Positions 25,559-35,253 of a DNA stretch of 42,800 nt are shown in pieces. Numbering within the stretch: position 1 is the stretch's first letter; each line of letters begins with the position of its first letter. The notes under the pieces are model-generated. The model had not been told where the DNA came from. It ran no database searches and saw only the letters and a program-made list of their open reading frames with translations. Source of the DNA: Rhizobium aethiopicum (lineage in GTDB: Bacteria; Pseudomonadota; Alphaproteobacteria; Rhizobiales; Rhizobiaceae); the NCBI RefSeq assembly GCF_900094625.1, contig NZ_FMAJ01000026.1, forward strand, positions 1-42,800, read 5' to 3'. The translations under genes were made by a program, and so were the position numbers.

Positions 25559-27403
25559 CTACGGCTTGTCGAGGAATATGACTCCCGCCTTTCCAAGACG
25601 ATCAAGAAAATCCTGCACATTTTTGAAGCCACGGCTGTCTTGTGCGAACGTAAACTTGATGCGCTCTCTTGCCCTCGAAAGGGCAACAAGGAAAACATTC
25701 GCGTCATCACCACTCTTCCAGAACGCATCGTCGTTCAGCTCTACGAATATGACGGTATGGAATTCCAATCCTTTGGACTTGTGGATTGTCATGAGTTTGA
25801 CGACCCCGCGGCCCTCGATCAGGTCGACGCAGTCCTTCCATTCGGCGTGTTGTCTGGCACTTTCGTCGAAGAGGAGACAAAAAGCATCCACGACCTCCGC
25901 AAGGCGACTTGAGCCCCGGTATTCATTGTATGCGCGCGAGAACTGGTGCCGTCTCGACTGAGACATCACTAGGTTTACGATCTCCTGGCCGCTGATATCG
26001 GCGGCGCGTTTGGCGACCAAAGCTCCGCTAAGGTCGCTGACAAGCCTCTGAACTGCCTGCAAACTACTGGAGCTCCCTCGCTCAGTGGAAATGTCGTGTC
26101 CGTCGAGGTCGGCAAGCGTGTCTCGGCAGACCTGAAACGGATCGCCTTGTCGTACGCCCACCGCCATCTTAAGCGCGGCCATGATGAACCGGAACACTTG
26201 CTCCTTCATCAAATCCTGTATTTCGAGTTCGCCCACTTTTCGGGACTCGTTGCGCAGGCGCAGCCCGGCCTTAACAAAGTGGGGTTTGATGCGCTGCTCA
26301 ACGTTATCGACACGAACCCGCGCAAGCAGCACGAAATCATCGGGCACCCTCGTAGGATGCGCCCCAAGCTCTTCCTGTATGAAGCGTGCAATGTATTCCC
26401 CCTCTGCCTCTCGATCCTTAAACACCCATCCTTCGATCGCGTCGGGAGGAACCGGATCGTCTTTCCGTGCCGCCTGCGTCATTACAGGATTGGCTTCAAA
26501 CATCGAAGCGAGGCTATTGATAAGGGTTACAATCGGCCTATTGGAGCGGAAGTTGAACAACAGCTTCGATGATACAGCGGCGAAGTCGACGTTGAAGCGG
26601 TTGAAGATGTCGGGAAGCGCACCCGCCCATGCCATGATAGCTTGGTTGGTGTCTCCCACGGCGGTGACGACCGCGTCACCGCCGTGGAACGCGGCCTTTA
26701 TCAGCCTGTACTGCAGCTCATTGACGTCCTGAAACTCGTCTAGGAAGACGTGAGAGTACGTTTGCCTAAGGGCGGAAACGATCGACTTCTGGGTCTCAAG
26801 AATTCGAACGGCCAGGAGCATCACCATTTCGAATGTGATTGTGGACCGGCCTATACAGTAGGTCCACCAGGCACTGCGAATGCCGTCAGCAGCGTTGGCA
26901 AACAGATCTCCGGATGGAAAGGAATGGACGAGCTTATAGAGGTCGCGGTCGTTATAGTTCATGACGGAAGGAAATTGGGGGGAGACCGAGTTTCTGAAGT
27001 CGTCCCATATGCCACGATTTGGAGAAAAGATGCGGTAACCGGGTGACGGTCTTGCGTCCTTCGGCAGCGCTTCGAGGAACTGGTCGAGCAGTCTTTTTGC
27101 GAAGCTGTGCAGGGTGAGGGATTCGAATCTAGCCGAGAGGTTTGGGTCGCATCTCGCCGCCACTCGCTCCTGGAGGTTTCTCGCCGCGTCGACTTTGAAC
27201 GCAACGGCAAGGATTCGTCTAGGATTGGGGCAGGCGCCTGTTGTGAGCAAGAAGTTGGCTCGCTGCGCAAGCAACTCCGTTTTTCCGGCACCCGGCCCTG
27301 CGAGAATGGAGCGCGAATTCGTAGAGCGTACAATTTCCAGCGCGTCGCCTTCCAGGGAGACACCCTTGGACGGCTTCCAATGTCCGGGATCCAGGTAGGT
27401 CAC
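25559..27403 (-). CDS. gajB: Gabija system UvrD-like helicase GajB
   Basis: A 614-residue SF1A (UvrD/Rep-type) helicase starting at GTG 27403, overlapping the gajA stop. Motifs in order: Walker A LAGPGAGKTELL (Gly36-Thr42), motif Ia region VAFKVDAARNL, Walker B LDEFQDVNE (Asp222/Glu223), motif III VGDTNQAIMAWAG, motif IV FNFRSNRPI, motif V MTIHKSKGLEF and motif VI VALSRARERI. All look intact. Paired with an OLD-family nuclease it forms the two-gene Gabija anti-phage system, in which GajA and GajB assemble into a large complex that cuts nucleic acid during infection. At 614 residues it is longer than the roughly 500 of the Bacillus protein. Confidence 0.88.
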   Translation of the reverse strand: MTYLDPGHWKPSKGVSLEGDALEIVRSTNSRSILAGPGAGKTELLAQRANFLLTTGACPNPRRILAVAFKVDAARNLQERVAARCDPNLSARFESLTLHSFAKRLLDQFLEALPKDARPSPGYRIFSPNRGIWDDFRNSVSPQFPSVMNYNDRDLYKLVHSFPSGDLFANAADGIRSAWWTYCIGRSTITFEMVMLLAVRILETQKSIVSALRQTYSHVFLDEFQDVNELQYRLIKAAFHGGDAVVTAVGDTNQAIMAWAGALPDIFNRFNVDFAAVSSKLLFNFRSNRPIVTLINSLASMFEANPVMTQAARKDDPVPPDAIEGWVFKDREAEGEYIARFIQEELGAHPTRVPDDFVLLARVRVDNVEQRIKPHFVKAGLRLRNESRKVGELEIQDLMKEQVFRFIMAALKMAVGVRQGDPFQVCRDTLADLDGHDISTERGSSSSLQAVQRLVSDLSGALVAKRAADISGQEIVNLVMSQSRRHQFSRAYNEYRGSSRLAEVVDAFCLLFDESARQHAEWKDCVDLIEGRGVVKLMTIHKSKGLEFHTVIFVELNDDAFWKSGDDANVFLVALSRARERIKFTFAQDSRGFKNVQDFLDRLGKAGVIFLDKP

Positions 27404-29421
27404 GGCATCACCTCAGTCTGTGCCTTGCCCGCGGACACGAGAGACCTCGCCTTTTCGATGAGCGCTTGTAGTGGTTCCGGGCAGCCAGTCTCCAGCCGTT
27501 CCTTCGAGAGCTTCGAAAATGCAAGAAGATGTGAACCGGGCTTTGACGACGATTTGAAGAGTTCTCGATAGATGTGCACCTGCTGCTCGGTAATCTTGTT
27601 CCCCGTTGCCTCGATCTCGGGCGGTCCCTTGCCGGACTCGCTGAAGACGGCCTCCATCAACTTCTTTCTTGTCTCGTCGTTGTAGTTCTCCGCCACATAT
27701 GGCTTCTCGGCAGTGTATGCCTCGGGAAACGCCTGGATCATCATCATGTCGAGGTCTAGGGGCGCTGAGTAATAGATTCCCCACTTCCGTAACCACTTCA
27801 CCCAGCTGTCATAGTTCTGAGGGGTGATGTCGTCGTTCTTGGGTATACCGTTGACGGTAGCGGGAACTTCCACGTCCGGTTGGCTGGTGTGAAAGTAGGT
27901 CGGGATGAACTCCGGGCCAAGCGCGGTCAGCCATGTAACGGCGTTCTTTAGCCGCCCGGTGCCGCCTCCGTACCGCCCCAGGTCGAAATCGAGCAAGGTG
28001 AGGTGAGGTATTTCTAGCCCATTCAAAAGTTTCCAGAGATGCTGGGCGTGACGCCCACCGATGGAAACGTATGCGATGAAGGACGGATCGAGGCTTGCCC
28101 CGCGCGCTTCGGCAAGTTTGGGAATGACGATCCGCTCTGTGTCGCCCTCCCCGATGATAACGAGACGGGCAAAGTAGATCTCCGGATTGGCAAGGATCAC
28201 TTGCTGGATGAATTTGTCCTCTTCCGTCTTCTCCGGCGGCAAGGGGAGCGGCAAGGCTGTACTTGTGAGGGTCTGCGGCGAATTTCGGAAATACCGGACG
28301 TTCTTCGGAGGCACGCGGCTGAGGATACTTGTGGCATGGCTTGTCACGATAGCCTGCGCCGATCCGGTCGTGTTCAGGCTGTCCAGAAGAGCGATTAGGC
28401 GAGGTAGATAAAATGGCGAAAGATGGTTTTCAGGCTCCTCAAGCGCAAAGATCGTAAGGGCGGGCATTGTGAAATCGGATGTTCTGAAGCCTGCGAGATT
28501 GCCGGGTAGCGAATTCTGCATTTGCCACATGAGTGTCTGGTAGGTCGCCGCCAGAGCGAAGTAGAGCAAGGATGTTTGCCCCTCGCTGAGCTCGTCGAGA
28601 TATCGTTGGCCGCCACCGGGAGACTTGGTGAATCTCAGGGTCAAATCCTTGATGAGTTTCTGAAACTCGGTAGCAACAACGCCGAGCTGAGGTGTGCCGT
28701 CATAATGGCCGTCATGGAGCGACTTCCAGAAACCGTCGAGAGTCGCGCTGACGTACTTCATAGCATCAGTGGAATTTAGATTCTGCTCGAGATCCGCAGC
28801 GAATCCTTTTGATTTCGACCGTGTGTCCTCGCTCCAGTCCGCAGCGCTTTCGAGGCGACTGAGAAGGTTTTTAAGCGCTGTCTGGCTTACTCCGCGAGCG
28901 TCACGGTGCGCCGGGATGTAGATCACTTCGGCGTACTGCGTCGGACGACCCCGGAGAGGACTTTTCCGTTCGTCGTCTGGCCCGAATGGAACGGCATCTA
29001 GCGTCTTAACGGAGTATATTTTTGTTTCGAGATCGTCGGTCAGGACGTCGGAGGTCGAATACTTGCATTCTAGACGAATCCTGACCCGGAGTTTGCTGTC
29101 AGCCGCCGAAAAGAATAGATCGCTGAAGACCATGGGATACGCCGCTGGACTCTCAAATCCAAAAACGGCATCGATCACGATTTCCCTCTCTAGTCCTTTC
29201 AGCATTTGGAGATCTTCGGTAGGCCCAAAATGGACGTCTGTCTTCCGGATCTGACGCTCCGCCGCAATTGGCGAAAACAGTCGTTTCAGAGCCTCGAGAG
29301 CTGCGGTCTTTCCCGAGCCGTTGTTGCCGACGAAAGCGTTTATGCCGGACTTGAAGGTAATGGCTACGGGCTTCTGGCCGAAGCAGCGGAAATTTTGGAG
29401 GGTCAATGTTTCTAAATGCAC
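27400..29421 (-). CDS. gajA: Gabija system OLD-family ATPase/TOPRIM nuclease GajA
   Basis: A 673-residue class 2 OLD nuclease, beginning at GTG 29421. The ABC-type ATPase half has Walker A VGNNGSGKT (31-39), signature LSEGQ (278-282), Walker B IFALEEPENH (Glu328/Glu329) and a switch His362 in VTSHATSIL. The TOPRIM half has IIGEGDTER (Glu425, Glu429) and LLDFDLGRYGG (Asp478, Asp480), the metal-binding residues of the nuclease. GajA cleaves DNA and is held in check by nucleotides until phage infection depletes them. The gene order gajA then gajB with an overlap is typical. The start region has no strong ribosome binding site. Confidence 0.9.
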   Translation of the reverse strand: MHLETLTLQNFRCFGQKPVAITFKSGINAFVGNNGSGKTAALEALKRLFSPIAAERQIRKTDVHFGPTEDLQMLKGLEREIVIDAVFGFESPAAYPMVFSDLFFSAADSKLRVRIRLECKYSTSDVLTDDLETKIYSVKTLDAVPFGPDDERKSPLRGRPTQYAEVIYIPAHRDARGVSQTALKNLLSRLESAADWSEDTRSKSKGFAADLEQNLNSTDAMKYVSATLDGFWKSLHDGHYDGTPQLGVVATEFQKLIKDLTLRFTKSPGGGQRYLDELSEGQTSLLYFALAATYQTLMWQMQNSLPGNLAGFRTSDFTMPALTIFALEEPENHLSPFYLPRLIALLDSLNTTGSAQAIVTSHATSILSRVPPKNVRYFRNSPQTLTSTALPLPLPPEKTEEDKFIQQVILANPEIYFARLVIIGEGDTERIVIPKLAEARGASLDPSFIAYVSIGGRHAQHLWKLLNGLEIPHLTLLDFDLGRYGGGTGRLKNAVTWLTALGPEFIPTYFHTSQPDVEVPATVNGIPKNDDITPQNYDSWVKWLRKWGIYYSAPLDLDMMMIQAFPEAYTAEKPYVAENYNDETRKKLMEAVFSESGKGPPEIEATGNKITEQQVHIYRELFKSSSKPGSHLLAFSKLSKERLETGCPEPLQALIEKARSLVSAGKAQTEVMP

Positions 29422-29589
29422 AGCAATGCTCGGTGTCGGAATCGATGGCTAAGATTGTCGCATAGGTGAAGGTGAAAGCAACTAGGGCTTGTGCGAGATC
29501 GCATCACTCCGTGGCAGAGAATAGTCGCGTGCAGACCCAACACCGTTGCGCCTCTTCCGACAAGGCGCTTCTTTTAGTAAGACATCTCA

Positions 29590-29874
29590 ATGAAAAACGA
29601 ACTGATCCACGAAATCTGGCTCGACCCCGGGCCTGATGGTCAGATGCTTCCCGGCCTTTGTCTTGCCGGCCCCATGGGAAACAGCTTCAGGTCCCTCCTC
29701 AATCAAGGAGCTGTGAAGGTCGGCGAGGTAACCGGGCATAGCCACTTCGATGTGATGGCGAAATTCTGGAAGCTTCGGGGCTGGGGTGAGTACCAGACGG
29801 CGCATCAGCAAGATCACGAGCCATATCCTGACGAATGGGTCGCAATCCAACGGGCCATTATCGATAGCCTGTGA
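29590..29874 (+). CDS. Small conserved-looking hypothetical protein, 94 aa
   Basis: Starts at ATG 29590. The sequence is ordered and hydrophilic, with phrases LCLAGPMGNSFRSLL, GHSHFDVMAKFWKLRGWG and DHEPYPDEW. I recall similar small proteins of unknown function in proteobacteria, but no named family. It is divergent from gajA and could be either part of the acquired segment or native DNA at its border. Confidence 0.65.
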   Translation: MKNELIHEIWLDPGPDGQMLPGLCLAGPMGNSFRSLLNQGAVKVGEVTGHSHFDVMAKFWKLRGWGEYQTAHQQDHEPYPDEWVAIQRAIIDSL

Positions 29875-29987
29875 ATTTGCGGATTGACGGCGATCGATGC
29901 ACAGTTGCCTTGGCTTTCAAAGGCAACTGGCTTTCGAAACTAACGCTGTCCACTTTCCCTAATTGCCTTTCTAGGCGCGCCGTCCCC

Positions 29988-32120
29988 TCACCCCGCCAAC
30001 TCCACAATCGCACATCCATACCCCTCAAGCTCCAGCCTCCCCGCCACCCTCTTCTCCCCATCCAGCAGATCCCGCCCCGCCGGCACCCCGCCAACCGTCA
30101 CAGCCTGATCCATATAATTCTGTACGAACAGCAGCCGCCTCTCTTCATTCATCCGCATCGTCACCTCCACCCCCTCAGGCAGCCCGCCGACCAGCGGCTC
30201 GATGCCGGCGGGTGCGAACAACCGCTCCGTCAGCGCCTCGGTCAGCTCCGGCGTCAGATACGTCCCGAGATAGACCACCCGCCCCTTGCCGACCTTGCGG
30301 GAGGTCGCCATCGGCTGACCTTCGGCGTAGCGGTTGGACCAGGCGGCGATAATCTCGACGTCGGGGGCGACGGTGAGGTTTTCGTAGAAATGGCCGGCGG
30401 CCATTTCGCGGTTGCCGATCTTGAAGCGGCGGACGCGGCGGTGGCTTTCGGCCGGTTTGTTCGGCGGGATGACGAGGCCGCCGGAGCGCTCCATCACGTC
30501 GAAGAGGCCGTTGGCGCCGGGGGCGGCCAAGCGGCCGAAATCTTCGACGCGCACACCCGTCAGCCTGGAAAGCGCAGTGCCCGGTGCGGTTTCGCGGATG
30601 ACGTGGTTATCTTGCGTGCGGGTGCCGGTGCGCGCGCCGATGACGACGGTGCCGCCGGATGCGGCGAAGGCTTCGAGCCTTGCCGTCCATTCGTCCTTCC
30701 ACATCACCCAATGGGGCACATAGAAGAGCTTCAGCTTGGAGAGATCGTCCTCCGGGTGGATGAAGCCGCAGGCGATGCCGCGATCGTAGCAATGCTGATG
30801 CAGCAGGATCGCGTCGTCCTGCGGGCTCGGCAGGCCGATCGGATAGGTCTTGTGGGCCTCCTGATTGTCGAAATCGGAGCCGGCGATGCCGACATCCATG
30901 CGCACATAAGTGCCGAGGATCTTGTCTTTCAGCGCCGTCATCTCGGTCGCGAAGCGCGTCGCCTCCTCATAGCGGTGGCGGCCGATATCGTCATGGTCGA
31001 TGATGCCCATCCAATAGATCTCGGCGCCGAAATGGGCGGGCCGCCAGCGGAAGAACATCAGGCCGTCGGCACCATGGGCAACGGAGGAGAGCGCCATGCG
31101 GCGCAGTTCGCCCGGCTCCGGCGTCAGCGTGCAGAAGCCCGGCTGGCTGCCGAAACCCGATTGCTGCTCGGGCACGATGTAATTGCCGGAGAAGCCGCGG
31201 CAGATATCGAGGTGCAGCGCCTGCACCTTGGCGTGATTGCCGAGCCGCATGAACTCGTCATAGAGCATGGGATAGATGTCGTAGCCGACGAAATCGAGAT
31301 CCTTGCTGAACTGGCCGCGGAAATCGATATCGCGCAAGCCGCCGAGATTGTGGAAGACGAACCAGGAGGATTTCACCTCCCTGAGGATCTCCACCTGATC
31401 GTGCTGGAAGCGCGCCGTGGAGAAGGCGAGGAAGCGGTGGTAATCCTGCAGATGGCCGGGGCTCGGGAAGGTCGGGCCGAATTCGATCGGCAGCACCACC
31501 TGATCGAAACTGTCATAGGCCGTCGCCCAGAAATCGCCGCCCCAGGCGGCGTTGAGCTTTGATATCTCGCGGTATTTATCGGCGAGGAAGGCCTGGAATT
31601 CGCTGAGCGTCGCCTGGGAAAAGCTCTCCGGCATGCTGGTGTTCAGCTCATTGTCGGTCTGCCATCCCACAACAAAAGGATTGCCGCGATAATGCTCGGC
31701 CATCGCCCGAGTGATGCGCTTGCTGTGCTCGCGGAAAACAGGGCTTGCCGTATCGCAATGCTGGCGCGAGCCGTGGCTCATCGGCCGGCCCTTGCCATCG
31801 ACCCTTAAAATTTCAGGGTGTTCAGCCGTCAGCCAGCGCGGCGGCGTCGCCGTCGGCGTGCACATGATCGAATCGATGCCGTGGCGCCCGAGGATTGCTA
31901 TGGCGCGGTCGAAGAGATCGAAATCATAGGTGCCGAGCTTCGGCTCCAGAATGTGCCAGGCGAATTCGGCCATGCGCACGACATTGAAGCCGGCTTTCGC
32001 CATGCGCTCGGCATCGCGCTCCCAATAGCTTTCGTCGACATGTTCGGGATAATGCGGCACACCGACGAGGAAGCGGTCGGTCTGGACGGTGTTCCATGCG
32101 GAGAGGGTCTTGTCGGACAC
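29988..32120 (-). CDS. GH42 beta-galactosidase
   Basis: A 710-residue cytosolic enzyme. I start it at GTG 32120 (AAGGA upstream); the longer frame runs into the preceding ATPase gene. Glycoside hydrolase family 42 features: FLVGVPHYPEHVDESYW near the N-terminus, the acid/base Glu158 in QTDNELNTS, and a probable nucleophile Glu318 in VPEQQSGFG at the expected distance. A trimerisation domain (FYVPHWVMWKDEW, GGTVVIGARTG) and a C-terminal beta domain ending GYGCAIVELAG complete it. It hydrolyses beta-galactosides brought in by the ABC importer encoded upstream in the same operon. The layout recalls the Agrobacterium lacEFGZK operon, with the ATPase before the hydrolase. Confidence 0.92.
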   Translation of the reverse strand: MSDKTLSAWNTVQTDRFLVGVPHYPEHVDESYWERDAERMAKAGFNVVRMAEFAWHILEPKLGTYDFDLFDRAIAILGRHGIDSIMCTPTATPPRWLTAEHPEILRVDGKGRPMSHGSRQHCDTASPVFREHSKRITRAMAEHYRGNPFVVGWQTDNELNTSMPESFSQATLSEFQAFLADKYREISKLNAAWGGDFWATAYDSFDQVVLPIEFGPTFPSPGHLQDYHRFLAFSTARFQHDQVEILREVKSSWFVFHNLGGLRDIDFRGQFSKDLDFVGYDIYPMLYDEFMRLGNHAKVQALHLDICRGFSGNYIVPEQQSGFGSQPGFCTLTPEPGELRRMALSSVAHGADGLMFFRWRPAHFGAEIYWMGIIDHDDIGRHRYEEATRFATEMTALKDKILGTYVRMDVGIAGSDFDNQEAHKTYPIGLPSPQDDAILLHQHCYDRGIACGFIHPEDDLSKLKLFYVPHWVMWKDEWTARLEAFAASGGTVVIGARTGTRTQDNHVIRETAPGTALSRLTGVRVEDFGRLAAPGANGLFDVMERSGGLVIPPNKPAESHRRVRRFKIGNREMAAGHFYENLTVAPDVEIIAAWSNRYAEGQPMATSRKVGKGRVVYLGTYLTPELTEALTERLFAPAGIEPLVGGLPEGVEVTMRMNEERRLLFVQNYMDQAVTVGGVPAGRDLLDGEKRVAGRLELEGYGCAIVELAG

Positions 32121-32133
32121 GGGCGGTCTTTCC

Positions 32134-33279
32134 TTATTTGTCGAGAATGGTCTTGCGGGCGCTGATCGTGCGGCCGCCATCGGGCGAGAAGAGATAGAGT
32201 TCGTTCGCATCGAGCTTCAGCGCCACCTTCTGCCCGGCGGCAAAGGGCGCGACATAGGAGAGCTGCGCGGTGATGTTGCCGGTGCCGCTTTCTGACGCGA
32301 TGGTGCGAAGATTGCCGGCATCGACATAGAGGATGGTCTCGCGGCCGAGATGCTCGACGAGGCGGACTTCGCCGTGCACAGCCCCACCCTCGCTGCCCTC
32401 GGCGACAACGGAGATCGCCTCCGGCCGCACGCCGAGCGTGAGAGCCGCTCCTTTCGCAAGCGTCGTCGGCTGGGTAAGCTCCACGGTCAGCGGTGCGAGG
32501 CCAGGTGCGGAAACGGTCACGCTGCGGCCGGAGACGGCGTCGAGGGTGACGCCGAGGAAATTCATTCTGGGCGCGCCGAGGAAGCCGGCGACGAAGAGAT
32601 TGTCAGGGTTGCGATAAAGCTCCAGCGGCGAGCCGACCTGCTCGATGATGCCCTTGTTCAACACGACGATGCGGCTTGCCATGGTCATCGCCTCCACCTG
32701 GTCATGGGTGACGTAGACCATGGTGGCGCCGAGCTCGGCATGCAGGCTGCTCAATTCGACGCGCATCTGGGTTCTGAGCGCCGCGTCGAGGTTCGACAGC
32801 GGCTCGTCGAACAGGAAGACCTCGGGCGAGCGGGTGATCGCCCGGCCGATCGCGACGCGCTGCCGCTGGCCGCCGGAAAGCTGCTTCGGCCGCTTGTCCA
32901 GCTGGTCGTCGATACGCAGGATCCTGGCGGCGCGGGCGACCGCCGCATCGATCTCGGCCTTGGGGCGCTTGGCCATGCGCAGGCCGAAGCCCATATTCTC
33001 CGCCACCGTCATGTGCGGATAGAGCGCATAGGATTGGAAAACCATGGCGATGCCGCGATCGCCCGGTTCCTGCCGGCTGACGTCCCGGCCGTTGATCAGG
33101 ATCTGGCCTGAGGAGATCGCCTCCAGGCCGGCAATGCTCTTCAGAAGCGTGGACTTGCCGCAGCCGGACGGACCGACCATGACGATGAACTCGCCCTGCG
33201 CCACGGAAAGATCGATGCCGCGCAGCGCGTGATAGGCGCCATAATTCTTGTTGATCTCACGAAGTTCGAGACTGGTCAT
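32134..33279 (-). CDS. Sugar ABC transporter ATP-binding protein (UgpC/MalK type)
   Basis: A 381-residue ATPase of the CUT1 class. Walker A is VGPSGCGKSTLLK (residues about 34-46), the Q-loop VFQSYALYPHMTV, signature LSGGQRQRVAIGRA, Walker B VFLFDEPLSNLDA, and the His switch VTHDQVEAMT. After about residue 240 there is the MalK-like TOBE regulatory extension. It starts at ATG 33279 after AGGA. It powers the two permeases encoded upstream, and only 13 bases separate it from the GH42 gene. Confidence 0.94.
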   Translation of the reverse strand: MTSLELREINKNYGAYHALRGIDLSVAQGEFIVMVGPSGCGKSTLLKSIAGLEAISSGQILINGRDVSRQEPGDRGIAMVFQSYALYPHMTVAENMGFGLRMAKRPKAEIDAAVARAARILRIDDQLDKRPKQLSGGQRQRVAIGRAITRSPEVFLFDEPLSNLDAALRTQMRVELSSLHAELGATMVYVTHDQVEAMTMASRIVVLNKGIIEQVGSPLELYRNPDNLFVAGFLGAPRMNFLGVTLDAVSGRSVTVSAPGLAPLTVELTQPTTLAKGAALTLGVRPEAISVVAEGSEGGAVHGEVRLVEHLGRETILYVDAGNLRTIASESGTGNITAQLSYVAPFAAGQKVALKLDANELYLFSPDGGRTISARKTILDK

Positions 33280-33316
33280 ATCCTGGCCCTCTCTTGTTGA
33301 AACGGAAGACGCCGGC

Positions 33317-34168
33317 TCATCCCTTCACCGCGCCCATGGTGAGGCCGGCGATGAAATGCCGCTGCATCAGGAAGAACATCACGACGGGCGGCACGGCGAC
33401 GACGATCGTGCCCGCCGAAACGAGGTTCCAGGCCGAGACCCACTCGCCGCGCAGATTGGCAAGGCCCGCCGTCACCGGCTTGACGCTGTCGCTGACGGTC
33501 AGCACCACGGCCCAGAAATAATCGTTCCAGACGAAGGTGAAGATCAGGATGGCGAGCGCGGCGAGCGCCGGCCGCACCAGCGGGATCGCCACATGGATGA
33601 GCGTCTGGAAGGGCGAGGCCCCTTCGGCGCGCGCCGCCTGGAACAGCTCATCGGGAAGGGCCGCGATGAAATTGCGCATGAAGAGCGTGGCGAACCCCGT
33701 CTGGAAGGCGACGTGGAAGATGATCAGCGCCACGGTCGTATCGATCAGGTCGAGGCGCACCATCAGGTCGCGCACCGGGATCATCATGATCTGGTGCGGC
33801 AGGAAATTGCCGCCGACGAAGAGCGCGAAGATCAGCATGTTGCCGCGAAAGCGGTAACGCGACAGCACGAAGCCGGCGAGCGTCGACATGACGAGCACGC
33901 CGATGACCGAGGGAATGGTGATGATCAGGCTGTTGAGGAAATAGCGCGCCATCGGCGTGTCGGTGAAGACGGCCCTGTAATTGTCGATGACGCCGATCTC
34001 GGTCGGCCAGCCCCAGAGATTGCCGCCCATCACATCGGCCGTCGAGCGGAAGGAGGTCAGCACGATCGCAAAGAGCGGGCAGAGCCAGAGGATGAGCACG
34101 ACGACGACGGCGAACACATAGAAGTGGCGCTGCCAGATCGCGGTTTCGGGTATCGGACGAGGGTACAT
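33317..34168 (-). CDS. Carbohydrate ABC transporter permease (MalG type)
   Basis: A 283-residue inner-membrane permease with about six spans. It carries the EAA-loop phrase ARAEGASPFQTLIHVAIPLVRPALAA in its cytoplasmic loop (about residues 177-202), the contact site for the ATPase; only the core of that loop is named here as EGASPFQTL. A C-terminal HFIAGLTMGAVKG ending is typical of the MalG/LacG class. It overlaps the upstream permease gene by one base pattern (ATGA). Confidence 0.94.
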   Translation of the reverse strand: MYPRPIPETAIWQRHFYVFAVVVVLILWLCPLFAIVLTSFRSTADVMGGNLWGWPTEIGVIDNYRAVFTDTPMARYFLNSLIITIPSVIGVLVMSTLAGFVLSRYRFRGNMLIFALFVGGNFLPHQIMMIPVRDLMVRLDLIDTTVALIIFHVAFQTGFATLFMRNFIAALPDELFQAARAEGASPFQTLIHVAIPLVRPALAALAILIFTFVWNDYFWAVVLTVSDSVKPVTAGLANLRGEWVSAWNLVSAGTIVVAVPPVVMFFLMQRHFIAGLTMGAVKG

Positions 34169-35052
34169 CAGCCTCCCCTCTCTTCGCTGCGGATGATGTG
34201 GGTGAGATACCAGGCGATGAACACGGCCATGATCACGAAGAGCACCGAGGCGATCGCCGCGCCGTAGCCGAAGCGGTAGGAGAAGATCGACTGCTCGTAC
34301 ATCTGGTAGGCGAGCACCGAGGAGGAGCCGAACGGCCCGCCCGCGGTCATGACGGAGATCATGTCGAAGGAGCGCAGCGCGCCCACGACCGTCACGGCAA
34401 TGGCGATGAAGGTGACCTGCGTCAGCTGCGGCAGCACGATGTGGCGCAGCATGTTCCAGCCCCGAGCGCCATCGACGCGGCCGGCTCCGATCAGCTCTTC
34501 GCTCAGATTGTTGAGGCCGGCGAGATAGAGCACCATGCAGAACGTGATCTGCGGCCAGAGTGCGGCGATGACGATCGCGAAGGTGACGAAATGCTCATCG
34601 GAAAGCACGGCCGGCGCCACCGCCCCGAAGGCCTTGAAGATCAGCGCCAGCAGCCCGAATTCCGGCGTATAGACCCAGGTGAAGACGACGCCCACGGTCA
34701 CCGATGCCAGCACCAGCGGAATGAAGAACAGCGACTTCAGGAAGCGCATGCCTGATATTTTCTGGTTGACCAGCAGCGCGATCGCGAGCCCGATCGGCGG
34801 TGCCGCCATGAACATGATCAGCCAGATCAGATTGTTCTTCAGCGACACGTAGAATTGCGGATCGTTGTAGAGCTCGACGTAATTGCCGAGCCCGATCCAC
34901 ACCATGTCGCCGAAACCGTCCCACTCGTGAAAGCTGATCCAGACGCTGCGCACCGCCGAGAGCAGGATGACGGTGAAGAACAGCGCGATCGCAGGCGCGA
35001 TGAGCAAGACCGGAGTCAGCCACCACCGCTGGCGGCGCCATAATGTCTGCAT
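34168..35052 (-). CDS. Carbohydrate ABC transporter permease (MalF type)
   Basis: About 294 residues, starting at ATG 35052 (GAGGG upstream); an ATG five codons earlier at 35067 has no ribosome binding site. Six or so membrane spans are visible, beginning LTPVLLIAPAIALFFTVILL. The EAA loop contains GAGRVDGARGWNMLRHIVLP. It pairs with the downstream permease to form the membrane channel of the importer. The two genes overlap in an ATGA. Confidence 0.93.
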   Translation of the reverse strand: MQTLWRRQRWWLTPVLLIAPAIALFFTVILLSAVRSVWISFHEWDGFGDMVWIGLGNYVELYNDPQFYVSLKNNLIWLIMFMAAPPIGLAIALLVNQKISGMRFLKSLFFIPLVLASVTVGVVFTWVYTPEFGLLALIFKAFGAVAPAVLSDEHFVTFAIVIAALWPQITFCMVLYLAGLNNLSEELIGAGRVDGARGWNMLRHIVLPQLTQVTFIAIAVTVVGALRSFDMISVMTAGGPFGSSSVLAYQMYEQSIFSYRFGYGAAIASVLFVIMAVFIAWYLTHIIRSEERGG

Positions 35053-35092
35053 GTCAGGAGCCCTCATTTACGGCAAGAGTGTTTGGCGCATG

Positions 35093-35230
35093 CCCCTCAT
35101 CCGGCTGCCGCCACCTTCTCCCCGTAAACGGGGCGAAGGGACCGAGCCGCACGCTTTCCGTCCCCCGCACACGTCAAGCAGGGCACGTCCCCTCTCCCCG
35201 TGTCTACGGGGAGAGGGTTAGGGTGAGGGG
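35093..35230. repeat. Composite rhizobial palindromic intergenic element
   Basis: The element is bounded by CCCCTCA (35093-35099) and TGAGGGG (35224-35230). It holds two hairpins: 35114-35125 with 35128-35139 (one mismatch), and a perfect 12-bp stem 35190-35201 with 35206-35217. The pattern is that of RIME-like dispersed elements in rhizobia. It lies between the binding-protein and permease genes, where it may trim or stabilise the mRNA so that the binding protein is made in excess. Confidence 0.8.
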
Positions 35231-35253
35231 CAGTCAGAGCACGTCGCCGATGA

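Noticed and set aside
29871..31562. Plus-strand open frame of 563 codons opposite the GH42 gene
   Set aside because: Antisense to catalytic motifs of a real glycosidase, with repetitive His/Ala/Glu composition typical of shadow frames.
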